From: a bacterium BMS3Abin14
GTDB lineage: Bacteria > BMS3Abin14
Direction of reading: 5' to 3'
Length of the DNA stretch: 64,000 nucleotides
NCBI GenBank assembly: GCA_002897695.1
Contig: BDTG01000005.1
Span: forward strand, 1 to 64,000
Positions 7,143 through 16,175 of this stretch are shown piece by piece. Within the stretch, counting starts at the first letter, position 1; each line of letters starts with the position of its first letter. A program made the position numbers and the translations under genes. The notes under the pieces are model-generated. The model worked only from the letters and a program-made list of their open reading frames with translations, made no database searches and was not told the DNA's origin.

Positions 7143-7406
7143 GTAGTGGTTGTTCATGAGACAATAGGCATGGCAAAGCCAGCCATACTGCCTGGTTACC
7201 TTACAAAGAAATTTCAGAAATCGGATTCTATCCTTTTCATCATAAAAGATAGATTCCCGGGCATTTCCTCTGGAGGTGATGTGGTAAACTGCCCCTGGAT
7301 ATTGAATTCTGAGCGCTCTTGCCATGGTTCCAGCCTCCTGCTGCCTGGTTGCTGAAAACATGGCGCAAAGATATTGCCAAAATTCAATTCAGATGAGGAC
7401 ACGTTG

Positions 7407-7424
7407 AAATACAAGCTACGACCC
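7407..7424. repeat. Right inverted repeat flanking the RAYT gene
   Basis: AAATACAAGCTACGACCC is the exact inverted copy of 5950-5967. It lies about 80 bp upstream of the RAYT start codon. Confidence 0.7.
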
Positions 7425-7448
7425 TCAGATTCCTCAGATTAACACAGA

Positions 7449-8618
7449 TCATTCGATCACCAACCTGGGAAGGTCTGCCCAGGGGACAGTTACGATTCCC
7501 TCCTGGACCCTGGCCTGATCGCCTCCATAGATGAGAAAACAGTTTCTCACCCCGGCGTATAATCGACGATAAAATTTGATCCCCGTAAAAAAATCGCTGG
7601 ACAGCGTCGTTCCGGCTTTGACTTCCACAAGATCAAGGTGGGGGCCATAGTCGAGCACAACGTCAACTTCGTTTCCCTTGCGATCACGCAGAAAATAGAG
7701 GTTGTCTGTCCTCCCATGGTTAAATCTGCTTTTCAGAAGTTCAGACACAACGAGGTTCTCGAACAGCGCCCCTCGCAGTGGATGTGCCGAAACATGCTCG
7801 ACCCTCTGGATACCCAGCAGGTATGTGGCGAGTCCGGTATCGATGAAATAGAGTTTCGGGGTTTTTATGAGCCTCTTTCCAAGGTTTTCGTAATAGGGCG
7901 GCAAGAGCTTTACAAGGAAACCCGCTTCGAGGATCGAAAGCCAGCTTTTCACGGTGTTATAGTTTGCGCCGCAATCATTTCCGATGGAAGACAGGTTGAC
8001 CAGCTGACCGCATCGGGCCGCACACAGTTTGAGAAACGTTTCGAACCGTCCCAGGTCCCGGACATTGATAAGCTGCCTCAGGTCCCTCTCCACGTAGGTG
8101 GAAAAGTAAAAGGACATGGCCTCAGTGGGGTTCAGGTCGTGATCGAAAATGCGCGGGTAACTTCCCTTGTAGATAGCCTCATCCATGGAAAGCGATCCCG
8201 GCGAGGCCCTTTCGATCTCGGCCAGGCTGAAAGGCAGCAACTTGACGATCGCGGTCCGACCAGCCAGGGATTGGCTCACCGTGTCAAGTAGTTCGAAATT
8301 CTGGCTCCCGGTGACCACAAAGAGTCCTGGACGGCCATCATCGTCCACGATTCCCTGGATGTAGGAAAGAAGGTGGGACGATCGCTGTATCTCATCCAGG
8401 ACTGCACCGTCCGGAAATCGGCCCAGAAATCCCCGCGGGTCCGAGGCGGCGAAATCCCGTTCCTCGAGGTCCTCGAGGGATACGTAAGGCATGCTCGGAA
8501 AAACCATCTTACATAGAGTGGTCTTTCCGGATTGCCTCGGGCCGGTGATCGTAACCACCGGATACTGCTCGGCATAACGCCTGACCGTCTGTTCGATATC
8601 CCGCTTTATCATAGGCAA
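7449..8618 (-). CDS. AAA+ ATPase with C-terminal DUF4143 domain
   Basis: The 389-residue protein has Walker A GPRQSGKTT (26-34), Walker B AVLDEIQ (about 72-78) and the sensor VTGSQNFELL, followed by a DUF4143 region with the nuclease-like ending GNEVDVVLDYGPHLDLVEVKAG. That D-ExK pattern (VDVVL...VEVKAG) resembles PD-(D/E)xK folds. These proteins are common in prokaryotic accessory regions. Their role is not settled, and toxin-antitoxin or defence links have been suggested. It stands alone, with a weak ribosome site. The gene appears intact. Confidence 0.85.
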   Translation of the reverse strand: MPMIKRDIEQTVRRYAEQYPVVTITGPRQSGKTTLCKMVFPSMPYVSLEDLEERDFAASDPRGFLGRFPDGAVLDEIQRSSHLLSYIQGIVDDDGRPGLFVVTGSQNFELLDTVSQSLAGRTAIVKLLPFSLAEIERASPGSLSMDEAIYKGSYPRIFDHDLNPTEAMSFYFSTYVERDLRQLINVRDLGRFETFLKLCAARCGQLVNLSSIGNDCGANYNTVKSWLSILEAGFLVKLLPPYYENLGKRLIKTPKLYFIDTGLATYLLGIQRVEHVSAHPLRGALFENLVVSELLKSRFNHGRTDNLYFLRDRKGNEVDVVLDYGPHLDLVEVKAGTTLSSDFFTGIKFYRRLYAGVRNCFLIYGGDQARVQEGIVTVPWADLPRLVIE

Positions 8619-8950
8619 AGGATACCCAGAGTGGTGCTGATTGTCAATTCATTTAATAATTAGCACCCCCTTAGCCCCGGAAGTGACCGAAGCGACGCAC
8701 CCCTACCTGGCCGGCCACTACGGGAATCCCTCTTCAATTCATTTCGCAGGAACCCCGGCGAAGGCGGATGGACCCTGGACTATCTGATTCCGTTGGACCG
8801 GCCTTCGTCAAGGCTTCACCCTTCGCTAAAGCTATGGGTGACAAGTCGGTAGACAAGCAGATGGAGTGGCGTCTTTGTAATTATTTTTCTTGACTTGCAC
8901 TAAAATATAACGATATTTCTTGTGCTGTAATCATTTTTCCGGAGGAAGCC
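8619..8950. other. Gene-free stretch upstream of the Fic gene
   Basis: It holds REP-like debris around 8790-8850 (CACCC ... GGGTG around TTCGCTAAAGCTAT) and the presumed Fic promoter at 8891-8919. No coding region is supported. Confidence 0.45.
8891..8919 (+). promoter_or_regulatory. Candidate sigma-70 promoter of the Fic gene
   Basis: TTGACT (8891) and ATATTT (8914) are separated by 17 bases. The -10 region lies in the inverted repeat AAATAT-AACG-ATATTT, a possible repressor site. The Fic ATG follows at 8951 behind GGAGG. Confidence 0.5.
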
Positions 8951-10483
8951 ATGGCTGGAAACGATCAGGACAGATCAACTTACAGACTCGCAGGGTATGC
9001 GGCACTTATCGAGCGATACGACCTCGATGTCATTCCGAATTGGCGCAGGTCCCTGGTGACGACCAGCGGAATCCACCGGATCAACTCGAGCGAAAACATA
9101 GCCGAAGAGGTATACCCGCCCAAGTACTGGCCGGGGGATACACTGGGCGATCATCTTGAATTTGCGCTCAAGTATGACGGTACGAATCTCGCGATACTCG
9201 CCGACCTGTTTCGGGAAGTTGCAGAGGAGGATTTTCTGGAATATGTCCGGTCCAAACCAACCGGCAAATACGCCAGGAGGCTATGGTATCTTTACGAGTT
9301 TCTGACCGGCAAAACGCTTCCGCTGGATGACGTGAAGCGGGGCAACTACATTGATCTGCTCGAGCCGGATGAATACTACATGGCCACCCCGGCCCGCAGA
9401 GTTCGTCGTCAGCGAATCAACAACAACTTGCTGGGTGATCAAAGATTTTGCCCAACGGTTCGCCGCACCGATACCCTTCGCTATTTCGAAATAGCCGATC
9501 TTCCCATGCGATGCCGTAGGGTCGTATCCGCCTATTCTCCGGAATTGCTGAGGAGGGCTCTCTACTACCTGTACACCAGGGAGACAAAATCATCTTTTGA
9601 GATCGAACATATCAAGCCCACATCGACCCGGACCGAGCGATTTGTAGCGCTGCTTCAACTGGCTGAGCAGGAAGACTTCTGCGAGAAACCGTGCTTGATT
9701 GAGCTTCAGAATCGCATTGTCGATCCACGGTTTCGCGATTCCGACTACCGAACGAGCCAGAATTATGTCGGAGAGACAATCGCCTTGGAGAAGGAAAAGA
9801 TACACTTCGCATGTCCAAAGCCTGAGGATTTGGCCGACCTGATGGAGGGGCTGGTAGCCGCCCATAAGCGCATGGACGCGAGTGACGTGTCCGCTGTGAT
9901 TCATACTGCTGTTATTGCCTATGGGTTCGTGTTTCTGCACCCGTTCGAGGATGGCAATGGCCGAATCCACCGTTTCCTGATCCACAACATTCTTGCCCGC
10001 CGAGGCTTTACGCCCAAAGGCGTCATGTTTCCCATATCGGCATCCATGCTGAAGAACCCTGCCGACTACGGCACTTCTCTGGAAGCATTTTCACGGCATC
10101 TTATGGCGCTGGTGGAATACTCGCTCGATGAAGAAGGCCACATGACCGTTCACAACGATACTGCCGGGTGGTACCGCTATATCGATATGACGCCCCAGGT
10201 GGAGGCACTCTTCAGATTCATAGATCAGACCATTAACATGGAACTCGCCGGCGAACTGGCGTTCCTGGCCAACTACGATGAGACCAGGAGAGCCATCCAG
10301 GAGATCGTGGATATGCCCGACCGGAAGATTGATTTGCTTATTCGCTTCTGCCTGCAAAACAATGGCAGACTTTCGGCGCGGAAACACGCGAGTCACTTCG
10401 ATTTCCTGTCGGATGAGGAAATCGCCCATATGGAACAGGCTGTTCTGGCCGCCTACGGAAGCAGGACATTAAACGATGATTGA
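8951..10483 (+). CDS. Fic-domain AMPylase-type protein
   Basis: The 510-residue protein has the Fic motif HPFEDGNGRIHR at 330-341, all catalytic residues present (His330, Asp334, Asn336, Arg338, Arg341). An inhibitory-helix-like SxxxE (S215-E219) lies N-terminal to the Fic core, with His rather than Gly/Asn after the Glu, so auto-inhibition is only suggested. Family knowledge: Fic proteins transfer AMP or another nucleotide part to target proteins. The N-terminal 200 residues and C-terminal 120 are extra domains I cannot name. A clear ribosome site (cggaggaagcc) precedes the ATG. The stop overlaps the next gene's start, hinting at co-transcription. Confidence 0.9.
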   Translation: MAGNDQDRSTYRLAGYAALIERYDLDVIPNWRRSLVTTSGIHRINSSENIAEEVYPPKYWPGDTLGDHLEFALKYDGTNLAILADLFREVAEEDFLEYVRSKPTGKYARRLWYLYEFLTGKTLPLDDVKRGNYIDLLEPDEYYMATPARRVRRQRINNNLLGDQRFCPTVRRTDTLRYFEIADLPMRCRRVVSAYSPELLRRALYYLYTRETKSSFEIEHIKPTSTRTERFVALLQLAEQEDFCEKPCLIELQNRIVDPRFRDSDYRTSQNYVGETIALEKEKIHFACPKPEDLADLMEGLVAAHKRMDASDVSAVIHTAVIAYGFVFLHPFEDGNGRIHRFLIHNILARRGFTPKGVMFPISASMLKNPADYGTSLEAFSRHLMALVEYSLDEEGHMTVHNDTAGWYRYIDMTPQVEALFRFIDQTINMELAGELAFLANYDETRRAIQEIVDMPDRKIDLLIRFCLQNNGRLSARKHASHFDFLSDEEIAHMEQAVLAAYGSRTLNDD

Positions 10484-11196
10484 TGATGGAAAAGTATGCT
10501 TCCGTGGTCATCGAGGTCATCCGGAGAACCCCTGCCGGCAAGAGCGTCAGGTTCGAAAAGCCGGAGGGTTTCGAATACGAGGCCGGGCAGTACTGCATTT
10601 TCACGCCGCTGCCCGGTGAGTCTGACCTGTCCAAACCGCTCTCCTTCTCATCCTCCCCGTCGGAACCGTTCCTCGAGGTCACCAAGAGGATATCCTCGTC
10701 GGATTACAGCGCCGCCATAGATGGCCTGATCGTGGGAAGCGAGGTCGCGTTCGCGGGCCCTGCAGGGCGCCTGACCTGCAGGGGTGGAAACGGCCCGGTG
10801 GTATTTATCGCGGGGGGTATCGGGATTACCCCCGTCAGGAGCATCCTGCGCTACCTGGAAGATACGGGGGTCCCGGAGGAACGCGTCCTTTTCTACGCCA
10901 ATCAATGCCTGGAAGAGATAGCCTTCAGGGAAGAACTGGAAAGGATGCGGGAGGAAAACCCTTTCTTTGAACTGATCCACGTTCTCAGGGACCCACCGAA
11001 AAAATAGAAAGGCCCCACAGGGTTTATCACCCCTGAGTTGATCGAAGGCCTCGTGACGGACGAGGCGGTCCAAACCGTCTTCCTCTGCGGCCCCCCTCCC
11101 ATGGTCTCTGTCCTGGAGAGATTTCTCGTGGAACTTGAGATCTCCAGTGAGAAGATTCGGAAGGAAAAACTTGTCGGGTACGGGACTTTGGTCTGA
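10483..11196 (+). pseudogene. FAD/NAD(P)H oxidoreductase (ferredoxin reductase-like) with in-frame amber codon
   Basis: The frame of 237 codons contains a single TAG at 11005-11007. The upstream part has the FAD signature KPLSFSSSP and the NAD-fold GGIGITPVRSIL. After the stop the same frame continues without gap as KGPTGFITPELIEG and VFLCGPPPMV (nicotinamide-site motif) to a TGA at 11194. The residue at the stop is probably Trp (TGG to TAG). Without the last 62 residues the nucleotide site is incomplete. Either a young nonsense mutation, a base error or suppression explains it. The gene follows the Fic stop directly (TGATG). Confidence 0.75.
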
Positions 11197-11220
11197 GCCG
11201 GTCGAAGTGTCCAGAACCCC

Positions 11221-12369
11221 CTACAGTTTAAAGCTCAGGCTGGCGCCCGCCACGAGGTTCTGGTTGTCGGTGTCGAAGGCCCCGCCCAGATCTATCTTGA
11301 CGGCAAGAAGGCTGAACCCGACGCCCAGGTGAAGGACCTCGGGCGCCCCATCGAGGGCCATATTCTTGCTCAACCCGCCCCTCAACTTGAGGACCGGTAG
11401 CGCCAACTCGGCTCCAATCGCCATCTCCCGGTACTTGGCCCCCGAGAAGCTCTCGGTGGTGGACAGATCGAAGTCCCCCACCACATGCAGAAGCGCCATG
11501 TTTATGGAGACACCCGCCCGGTACCGTGTGTCGGGCTCATATGTGGACCCGTCAAAAAACTCGGCTTTCGGGGCCACGAGGTCCCGCGCGACGACCCCGA
11601 CGTCCACGAGGGGCGTCAGACTGGTCAGAAAACCAACGTCCAGGGCCGTAGCGGTATAATCGTGTTCGCTCTGCTTCAACGTGTCCAGGTCGATATTTCC
11701 TGAGTTGTTGAAGGCGGAGATGGTGTGCATGTAGCTGCTTCCGTTGATCTGCCTGAGGTTGGCCCCCAGGGTGAAGCCGGAAAACTCCCGGGCGGCGGAG
11801 AGGACCAGCTGACGGGCGTCAATACCCTTGAATTCGAGGGTTGATGAATTGTTAAGATAATTGGTAGTGCTTCCGATGTTAGCAGTATCCATGGCGGTAA
11901 TAACGGAGGCGTCGATGAGATCGGAATACCCCACACCCACCATGAGGCCGAATGCATTCAGACCCACTGCGGCTCCACCGAACACCTCGACGTCAACGGA
12001 GTTTTTTCCCGGCTGGGCCAGGGAATTGATGAGATTATCCATGGCGGTAAGAGTTCCCGGGTTTGAGGCAGCCCAAGCTGAAATAGTCTTTCCCCCTAAC
12101 AGAGCGTCGATGCTGTCCAGTTTGTCCTGGATGTCGATGTGGTCGTCGACACGGACGGTGGCGACCGGAAGCACCAGCTCAAGGCGCTTACCCTTGGCAA
12201 GAAGCGCCGGGTTATAGTTCACGGCGGAAACACCCGAACCGCCGGCAACGTAAGCGCCCCCCATTCCCAGAGCACGCACGTCGGTATAGGGAAAGGGGAA
12301 GGCGTGGGCTGCGGATCCGGCACCGAGGACCAGGAGCACTGCCATCAGAAAAATGATATTCCTTTTCAT
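11221..12369 (-). CDS. TraF-like outer-membrane beta-barrel protein
   Basis: The start is placed at ATG 12369, giving 382 residues, because a good ribosome site (ggaggagg) precedes it and a Sec signal peptide follows (MKRNIIFLMAVLLVLG ... AHA). The mature part opens with DVRALGMGGAYVAGGSGVSAVNYNPALLA, the hallmark of conjugal-transfer-TraF-like/FadL-like barrels, and ends in a final strand LVAGASLSFKL with a C-terminal hydrophobic residue. Alternating strand patterns fill the body. These proteins occur in many deltaproteobacteria without conjugation genes nearby, as here, so a transfer role is unlikely. Confidence 0.75.
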   Translation of the reverse strand: MKRNIIFLMAVLLVLGAGSAAHAFPFPYTDVRALGMGGAYVAGGSGVSAVNYNPALLAKGKRLELVLPVATVRVDDHIDIQDKLDSIDALLGGKTISAWAASNPGTLTAMDNLINSLAQPGKNSVDVEVFGGAAVGLNAFGLMVGVGYSDLIDASVITAMDTANIGSTTNYLNNSSTLEFKGIDARQLVLSAAREFSGFTLGANLRQINGSSYMHTISAFNNSGNIDLDTLKQSEHDYTATALDVGFLTSLTPLVDVGVVARDLVAPKAEFFDGSTYEPDTRYRAGVSINMALLHVVGDFDLSTTESFSGAKYREMAIGAELALPVLKLRGGLSKNMALDGAPEVLHLGVGFSLLAVKIDLGGAFDTDNQNLVAGASLSFKL

Positions 12370-12614
12370 CGTGTTTTCCTCCTCCGCAGCTTTCACGGCC
12401 GCCAGAATAACAGACCGTCCTGAATCTGTCCTTGACAAACAGAATAATTTCCCACTTTATGGGACCATAATTGTCACAATAACCTCGAAAAAGGTACTTA
12501 AATCGGTCAAAACCGTCAACATGGAGACGACACTGCAAATAGCTTGCCTTTTTTTCCTTTCATTCCCAATTCCTTTCTCACACCGCGATCTGTGTGGACC
12601 GTTTGGCGAGCGCC

Positions 12615-13553
12615 ATGCCTGTTAAGGGAGAATACCCGGTCCGGATTCGCAATGTCATGACCTCAAACGTAGCGGAGGTATCGCCGGACACCCCTCTCTT
12701 CACCGTGTGCACAATGATGAGAGAAAGGAAAATATCCTGCGTTCTGGTCAGAGACGGCAAGAAGATCCTGGGGATCATCAGTGAAAGGGACCTGGTACGG
12801 ACCATCGCCATGAAAGGGGGAGACCTGAGGGGAAGCACGGCATCTGACAGCATGTCATCTCCCGTCGAAACGCTGACGACCGAGGTAACTCTGGAGAATG
12901 CCGTACGGCTCATGAACGAGAAGGGATATCGACGATTCCCTATCCTGAACATGGACGGTGTCCTGACCGGCATCGTCACCCGGTCCGATGTGCTCCGGGC
13001 TTTCACGAGGGAGTTGGAGGTCGCGCACGAAGAGATGAAGGACCGCGCGATCAGAGATTATCTCACCGGCCTTTACAACAGGCGTTTTTTCATGGCTGTC
13101 ATGGAAAAGGAGTTCTATCGATCAAAAAGATATGATGTTCCCCTTTCACTGATCCTTTTGGACATTGACGACTTCAAAAAATTCAACGATCTTCATGGAC
13201 ACCAATATGGTGATCAGATTTTAAGGACCCTTTCGGAGATTTTAAAGCGGCTTTCCAGAACGTCGGATATCATCTCCAGGTTCGGCGGAGAGGAATTTAC
13301 CATTATCGCTCCCAGTGCGGGATCGAAGCAGGCCGCTTTTTTCGCCGAAAGGCTGAGGGCCGCTCTTCATGAGGCAGGCATCACCGTTTCTATCGGGGTA
13401 ATCTCCTTCCCCGAGGTGGATCTCAAATTTCCCGACGACCTGGTCAGAAGAGCGGACGCAGCAATGTACTACGCAAAGGAACACGGGAAGAACAGGGTCA
13501 AGGTCTGGGACTGTGATATGGAAAAAGTGGAAGCCCCCAGTTCAACATCATGA
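12615..13553 (+). CDS. Diguanylate cyclase with tandem CBS domains
   Basis: From ATG 12615 (a GTG at 12594 is an alternative) it encodes 312 residues: CBS 1 (RNVMTSNVAEVSPDTPL), CBS 2 (DSMSSPVETLTTEVTL), a short helix, then GGDEF. The active site reads GGEEF. An I-site RTSD sits five residues before it, so product inhibition by c-di-GMP is expected. The substrate-site residues DxxxFKKFND are intact. CBS pairs bind adenylates, so the enzyme probably couples energy state to c-di-GMP. It is followed 26 bases later by the NYN-LOTUS gene in the same direction. Confidence 0.9.
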   Translation: MPVKGEYPVRIRNVMTSNVAEVSPDTPLFTVCTMMRERKISCVLVRDGKKILGIISERDLVRTIAMKGGDLRGSTASDSMSSPVETLTTEVTLENAVRLMNEKGYRRFPILNMDGVLTGIVTRSDVLRAFTRELEVAHEEMKDRAIRDYLTGLYNRRFFMAVMEKEFYRSKRYDVPLSLILLDIDDFKKFNDLHGHQYGDQILRTLSEILKRLSRTSDIISRFGGEEFTIIAPSAGSKQAAFFAERLRAALHEAGITVSIGVISFPEVDLKFPDDLVRRADAAMYYAKEHGKNRVKVWDCDMEKVEAPSSTS

Positions 13554-13579
13554 TTACATAAGGAAAAGAGGTAAACGAA

Positions 13580-14362
13580 ATGGCACATGATGACAACGGA
13601 CACACACTGGCGGTATTTGTCGACTTCGAGAATATAGCGCTCGGTTTCAAGGGAAAGATGAAGGGGAAGAAGTTCGACATCGAAAAGGTTGTGGAACGCC
13701 TGGTGGAGAAGGGAAAGATCGTCGTAAAGAAGGCCTATGCGGATTGGACACGCTATGCGGAGTACAAGCACAGCCTGCACGAGGCCGGGCTTGAACTCAT
13801 CGAAATCCCCAAAAGACAGATGGTCGGCAAGAACTCAGCCGACATCCGCCTGGTAGTAGACGCGCTGGACCTGTCCTGGGCGAAGGAACATATCGACACG
13901 TTCGTCATCGTCTCGGGTGATTCCGATTTTTCGCCTCTCGTCTCGAAGCTCAAGGAGAACGGCAAGAGGGTCATAGGTTTGAGCCTGCAGGACTCCGCGT
14001 CCGCCCTTCTCACGGACAACTGCGATGAATTCATCTTTTACGAAGAGCTGGATAACCCCGTGGGAATCCCACCCAAACTTGAGGCGTCCATCCCCAAGCA
14101 GCGCAAGGAGGTCCTGCAGCTTCTGGCTGATTCCATCATCGCGCTGGTGAGGGAAAACAAGGAGATACTCTGGTCCTCAATGGTGAAGGAGACCATGAAA
14201 CGGAAGAAGCCGGCTTTTTCCGAGTCCACCTACGGGTACCGGACATTTTCCGAACTGCTTGAGGACGCCGAAAGGCACGGGCTTATCAAGCTCAGGACGG
14301 ACGAGAGGAGCGGGTCTTACATCGTGGTGGGCTTCGGAAAGGAACAGGCCGCGAACCGGTAA
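13580..14362 (+). CDS. NYN-domain ribonuclease-like protein with LOTUS/OST-HTH domain
   Basis: The 260 residues carry an N-terminal NYN (PIN-like) domain with acidic residues in VFVDFENIA, NSADIRLVVDAL and VSGDSDFSPLV, the metal site of LabA/DUF88 RNases. The C-terminal region (about 170-255) has the LOTUS/OST-HTH pattern LLADSIIALVRENKEILWSS ... GYRTFSELLEDAERHGLIKL, an RNA-binding module. The combination is also found in animal MARF1-like proteins and many bacteria. The likely job is RNA cleavage or binding; the target is unknown. The ribosome site aaggaaaagagg is good. It converges with the AOR gene with one base between stops. Confidence 0.9.
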   Translation: MAHDDNGHTLAVFVDFENIALGFKGKMKGKKFDIEKVVERLVEKGKIVVKKAYADWTRYAEYKHSLHEAGLELIEIPKRQMVGKNSADIRLVVDALDLSWAKEHIDTFVIVSGDSDFSPLVSKLKENGKRVIGLSLQDSASALLTDNCDEFIFYEELDNPVGIPPKLEASIPKQRKEVLQLLADSIIALVRENKEILWSSMVKETMKRKKPAFSESTYGYRTFSELLEDAERHGLIKLRTDERSGSYIVVGFGKEQAANR

Positions 14363-14363
14363 C

Positions 14364-16175
14364 CTACAGGGACAATGGCGGGATTCCTTCCTCGCTCCAT
14401 CCCCTCTGCTTATAGTAGAGATCCAGGATCTCCTCGTACTCCTCCCTGGACACTACGCTCCCTTTTCTGGGCCCTGACGGTACAGGGTCATCAAATGTGC
14501 GCCTGGGCGGATAGTCGTCCTTGCGGCCGATCCCCAAGCGGACGTTGATGGCCCGGGTAAGATCGAAGATATGGTTGGAACACCGGGCCAGTTCCTCCAT
14601 GGACCTCTCCACCCCGGTGACGGCCTTATAGAACCTCTGATAATACTCCTCGGGAAAACCAAGCTCGATCCATGGAAGACGACAGACCCCCAGCATGTCG
14701 AAAAGGGGCCGGATTGTCTGATGGTAGATGACGAGATCCGCCTTTTCCGAAAGACTCCAGCCGATGCCGTTCTCAAGTTCGGAGGCGACCGTCCACGATC
14801 TGGTGTGATGCGCGCCTATATCCGAGGTCCCATATCCCAGCGCCATGGAGACGGCCGCCCTGGAATCGTAGGCCGACTGTTCAAGCCCCTTGACGTGGGA
14901 CAGGATCCCGTCCAGCCCCGGCCACCTGGCAATAATGGCCTTCGCCCCTCCAGCGAGGGTGTCGCCGACGCCGTCACGACGCGCTATTTTTTCAATGAGC
15001 TGCAGGATCGTCTCCTCATCGCCCCAGGACAGCAGCATGCCGTCAAGATCTTCCTGCGTAACAACACCCTTTTCCTGGCCCTCGATCATGGCGCCTACAA
15101 TAGACCCCGATGAAATCGTGTCCAGCCCCAGGTCGTCGCAGAGGGAATTTGCCTTCAGAATGCAGGCGAAGTTGGAGACCCCCAGGTTGCTCCCGAGCAT
15201 GGCGGCGGACTCATACTCCGGTCCCTCGGTCACCGTGCCCCGGTATTTTCCCTCCTTGACCAGGCAGACATTTCCGCATGACATTGAGCATCCAAAGCAT
15301 GCCGTGTCGCCGATCTTGTAGCGGTCCTCCATGACGTAGCCGTTCATCCTGTCGGCACGATCAAAGGAGGTCTCCTGGAAATTCCTCGTGGGCAGGATTC
15401 CCATGGAGTTGGCATAATCGATCACCGACATGAGCCCCTGCTGCTGCCAGAACCGGAAAAGCCCATGGGATTTTAATAGATCGTAGCCCTCGCGGGACAC
15501 CTCAACCAGAGCGCCCAGATCATGAACGGGCAGGTCCCTGGAACCGCGGACAGCAATGGCCTTCACGTTTTTCGACCCCATCACCGCGCCGATGCCTATA
15601 CGACCGGCATTTCTGCTCCAGTCGGCATTTACGCAGGAGAATACGGCCCTGTTCTCCCCGGCCACGCCTATGGAGGCGATTTTCATGTCCTCGTCACCAG
15701 TCACCCCGCGGACCAGAGCTTCCGTCTCGATGGTGGTCCTTCCCCTGGCCTCGGGGATGGGGATGATCCTGACACGATCGTCCTCGATGGTAAGGGCCGA
15801 AAGTTCAGGGGCACGGCCCCGAAGCACTACCGCATCGTAACCCGCCTGGCGCAACTCCACGCCGAAAACGCCTCCCATGCTGCTGTCGCCATAGATCCCG
15901 GTCGCCGGAGAAAGGGTGATAAAGGAGTTCTTTCCCGAGGCGGGCAGATACAGACCTGTGAAGGGACCTGGGGCTATTACAAGGATGTTTTCCGGCCCAA
16001 GGGGATCAATCCGGTTTCCATGTTTTTTCACGTTGTCGGCAACAAGACGAGCGCCAAATCCGCGGCCGCCGATGTACTGAAGAGCGAAATCCTCATCGAA
16101 GGAACGGACGGACGATTCGCCACGGGAAAGATCAACCTCCAGAATTTTAAAAAAATACCCGCCCTTAAGTTTCAT
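14364..16175 (-). CDS. aor: Aldehyde ferredoxin oxidoreductase, tungsten/molybdopterin
   Basis: The start is placed at ATG 16175 (603 residues), where MKLKGGYFFKILEVDLS begins the family N-terminus and the frame overlaps the ferredoxin gene's end by 11 bases. It has GGRGFGARL, SGKNSFITLSPATGIYGDSSMGG (pterin contacts) and the [4Fe-4S] ligands CFGCSMSC plus a fourth Cys in DMLGVCRLPW. The length matches the 600-residue family. It oxidises aldehydes to acids, or runs backwards, giving electrons to ferredoxin. The neighbouring polyferredoxin is the expected partner. Cofactor choice (W or Mo) cannot be read from sequence alone, though the AOR family is mainly W. Confidence 0.92.
   Translation of the reverse strand: MKLKGGYFFKILEVDLSRGESSVRSFDEDFALQYIGGRGFGARLVADNVKKHGNRIDPLGPENILVIAPGPFTGLYLPASGKNSFITLSPATGIYGDSSMGGVFGVELRQAGYDAVVLRGRAPELSALTIEDDRVRIIPIPEARGRTTIETEALVRGVTGDEDMKIASIGVAGENRAVFSCVNADWSRNAGRIGIGAVMGSKNVKAIAVRGSRDLPVHDLGALVEVSREGYDLLKSHGLFRFWQQQGLMSVIDYANSMGILPTRNFQETSFDRADRMNGYVMEDRYKIGDTACFGCSMSCGNVCLVKEGKYRGTVTEGPEYESAAMLGSNLGVSNFACILKANSLCDDLGLDTISSGSIVGAMIEGQEKGVVTQEDLDGMLLSWGDEETILQLIEKIARRDGVGDTLAGGAKAIIARWPGLDGILSHVKGLEQSAYDSRAAVSMALGYGTSDIGAHHTRSWTVASELENGIGWSLSEKADLVIYHQTIRPLFDMLGVCRLPWIELGFPEEYYQRFYKAVTGVERSMEELARCSNHIFDLTRAINVRLGIGRKDDYPPRRTFDDPVPSGPRKGSVVSREEYEEILDLYYKQRGWSEEGIPPLSL

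Larger units (their letters stand above)
5967..7325 (-). pseudogene. REP-associated tyrosine transposase (RAYT, Y1/IS200-like), broken and interrupted
   Basis: The N-terminal part (7325-7143) reads MARALRIQYPGAVYHITSRG ... HAYCLMNNHY, up to the HUH motif. It is interrupted by a 617-bp element and resumes at 6525 with HYHLLVETPQPNLSRG. A deletion of roughly 50-60 residues plus a frameshift near 6425 then joins KRHRR to WSSYRATAG. The last part (6368-5967) has the usual DWILSQF...EFVRQG block and a C-terminal helix-turn-helix (FTQSEIGERLKLHPASISRI). Family knowledge: RAYTs are single-copy domesticated transposases linked to REP palindromes. This one cannot be functional. Confidence 0.85.

Noticed and set aside
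5579-8618. Prophage or integrative element
   Set aside because: An excisionase-like protein and a recombinase remnant occur, but no phage, replication or transfer genes and no attachment repeats around a larger unit.
11005-11007. Pyrrolysine codon
   Set aside because: The position aligns by context to Trp, and no Pyl genes are visible; a nonsense mutation is simpler.
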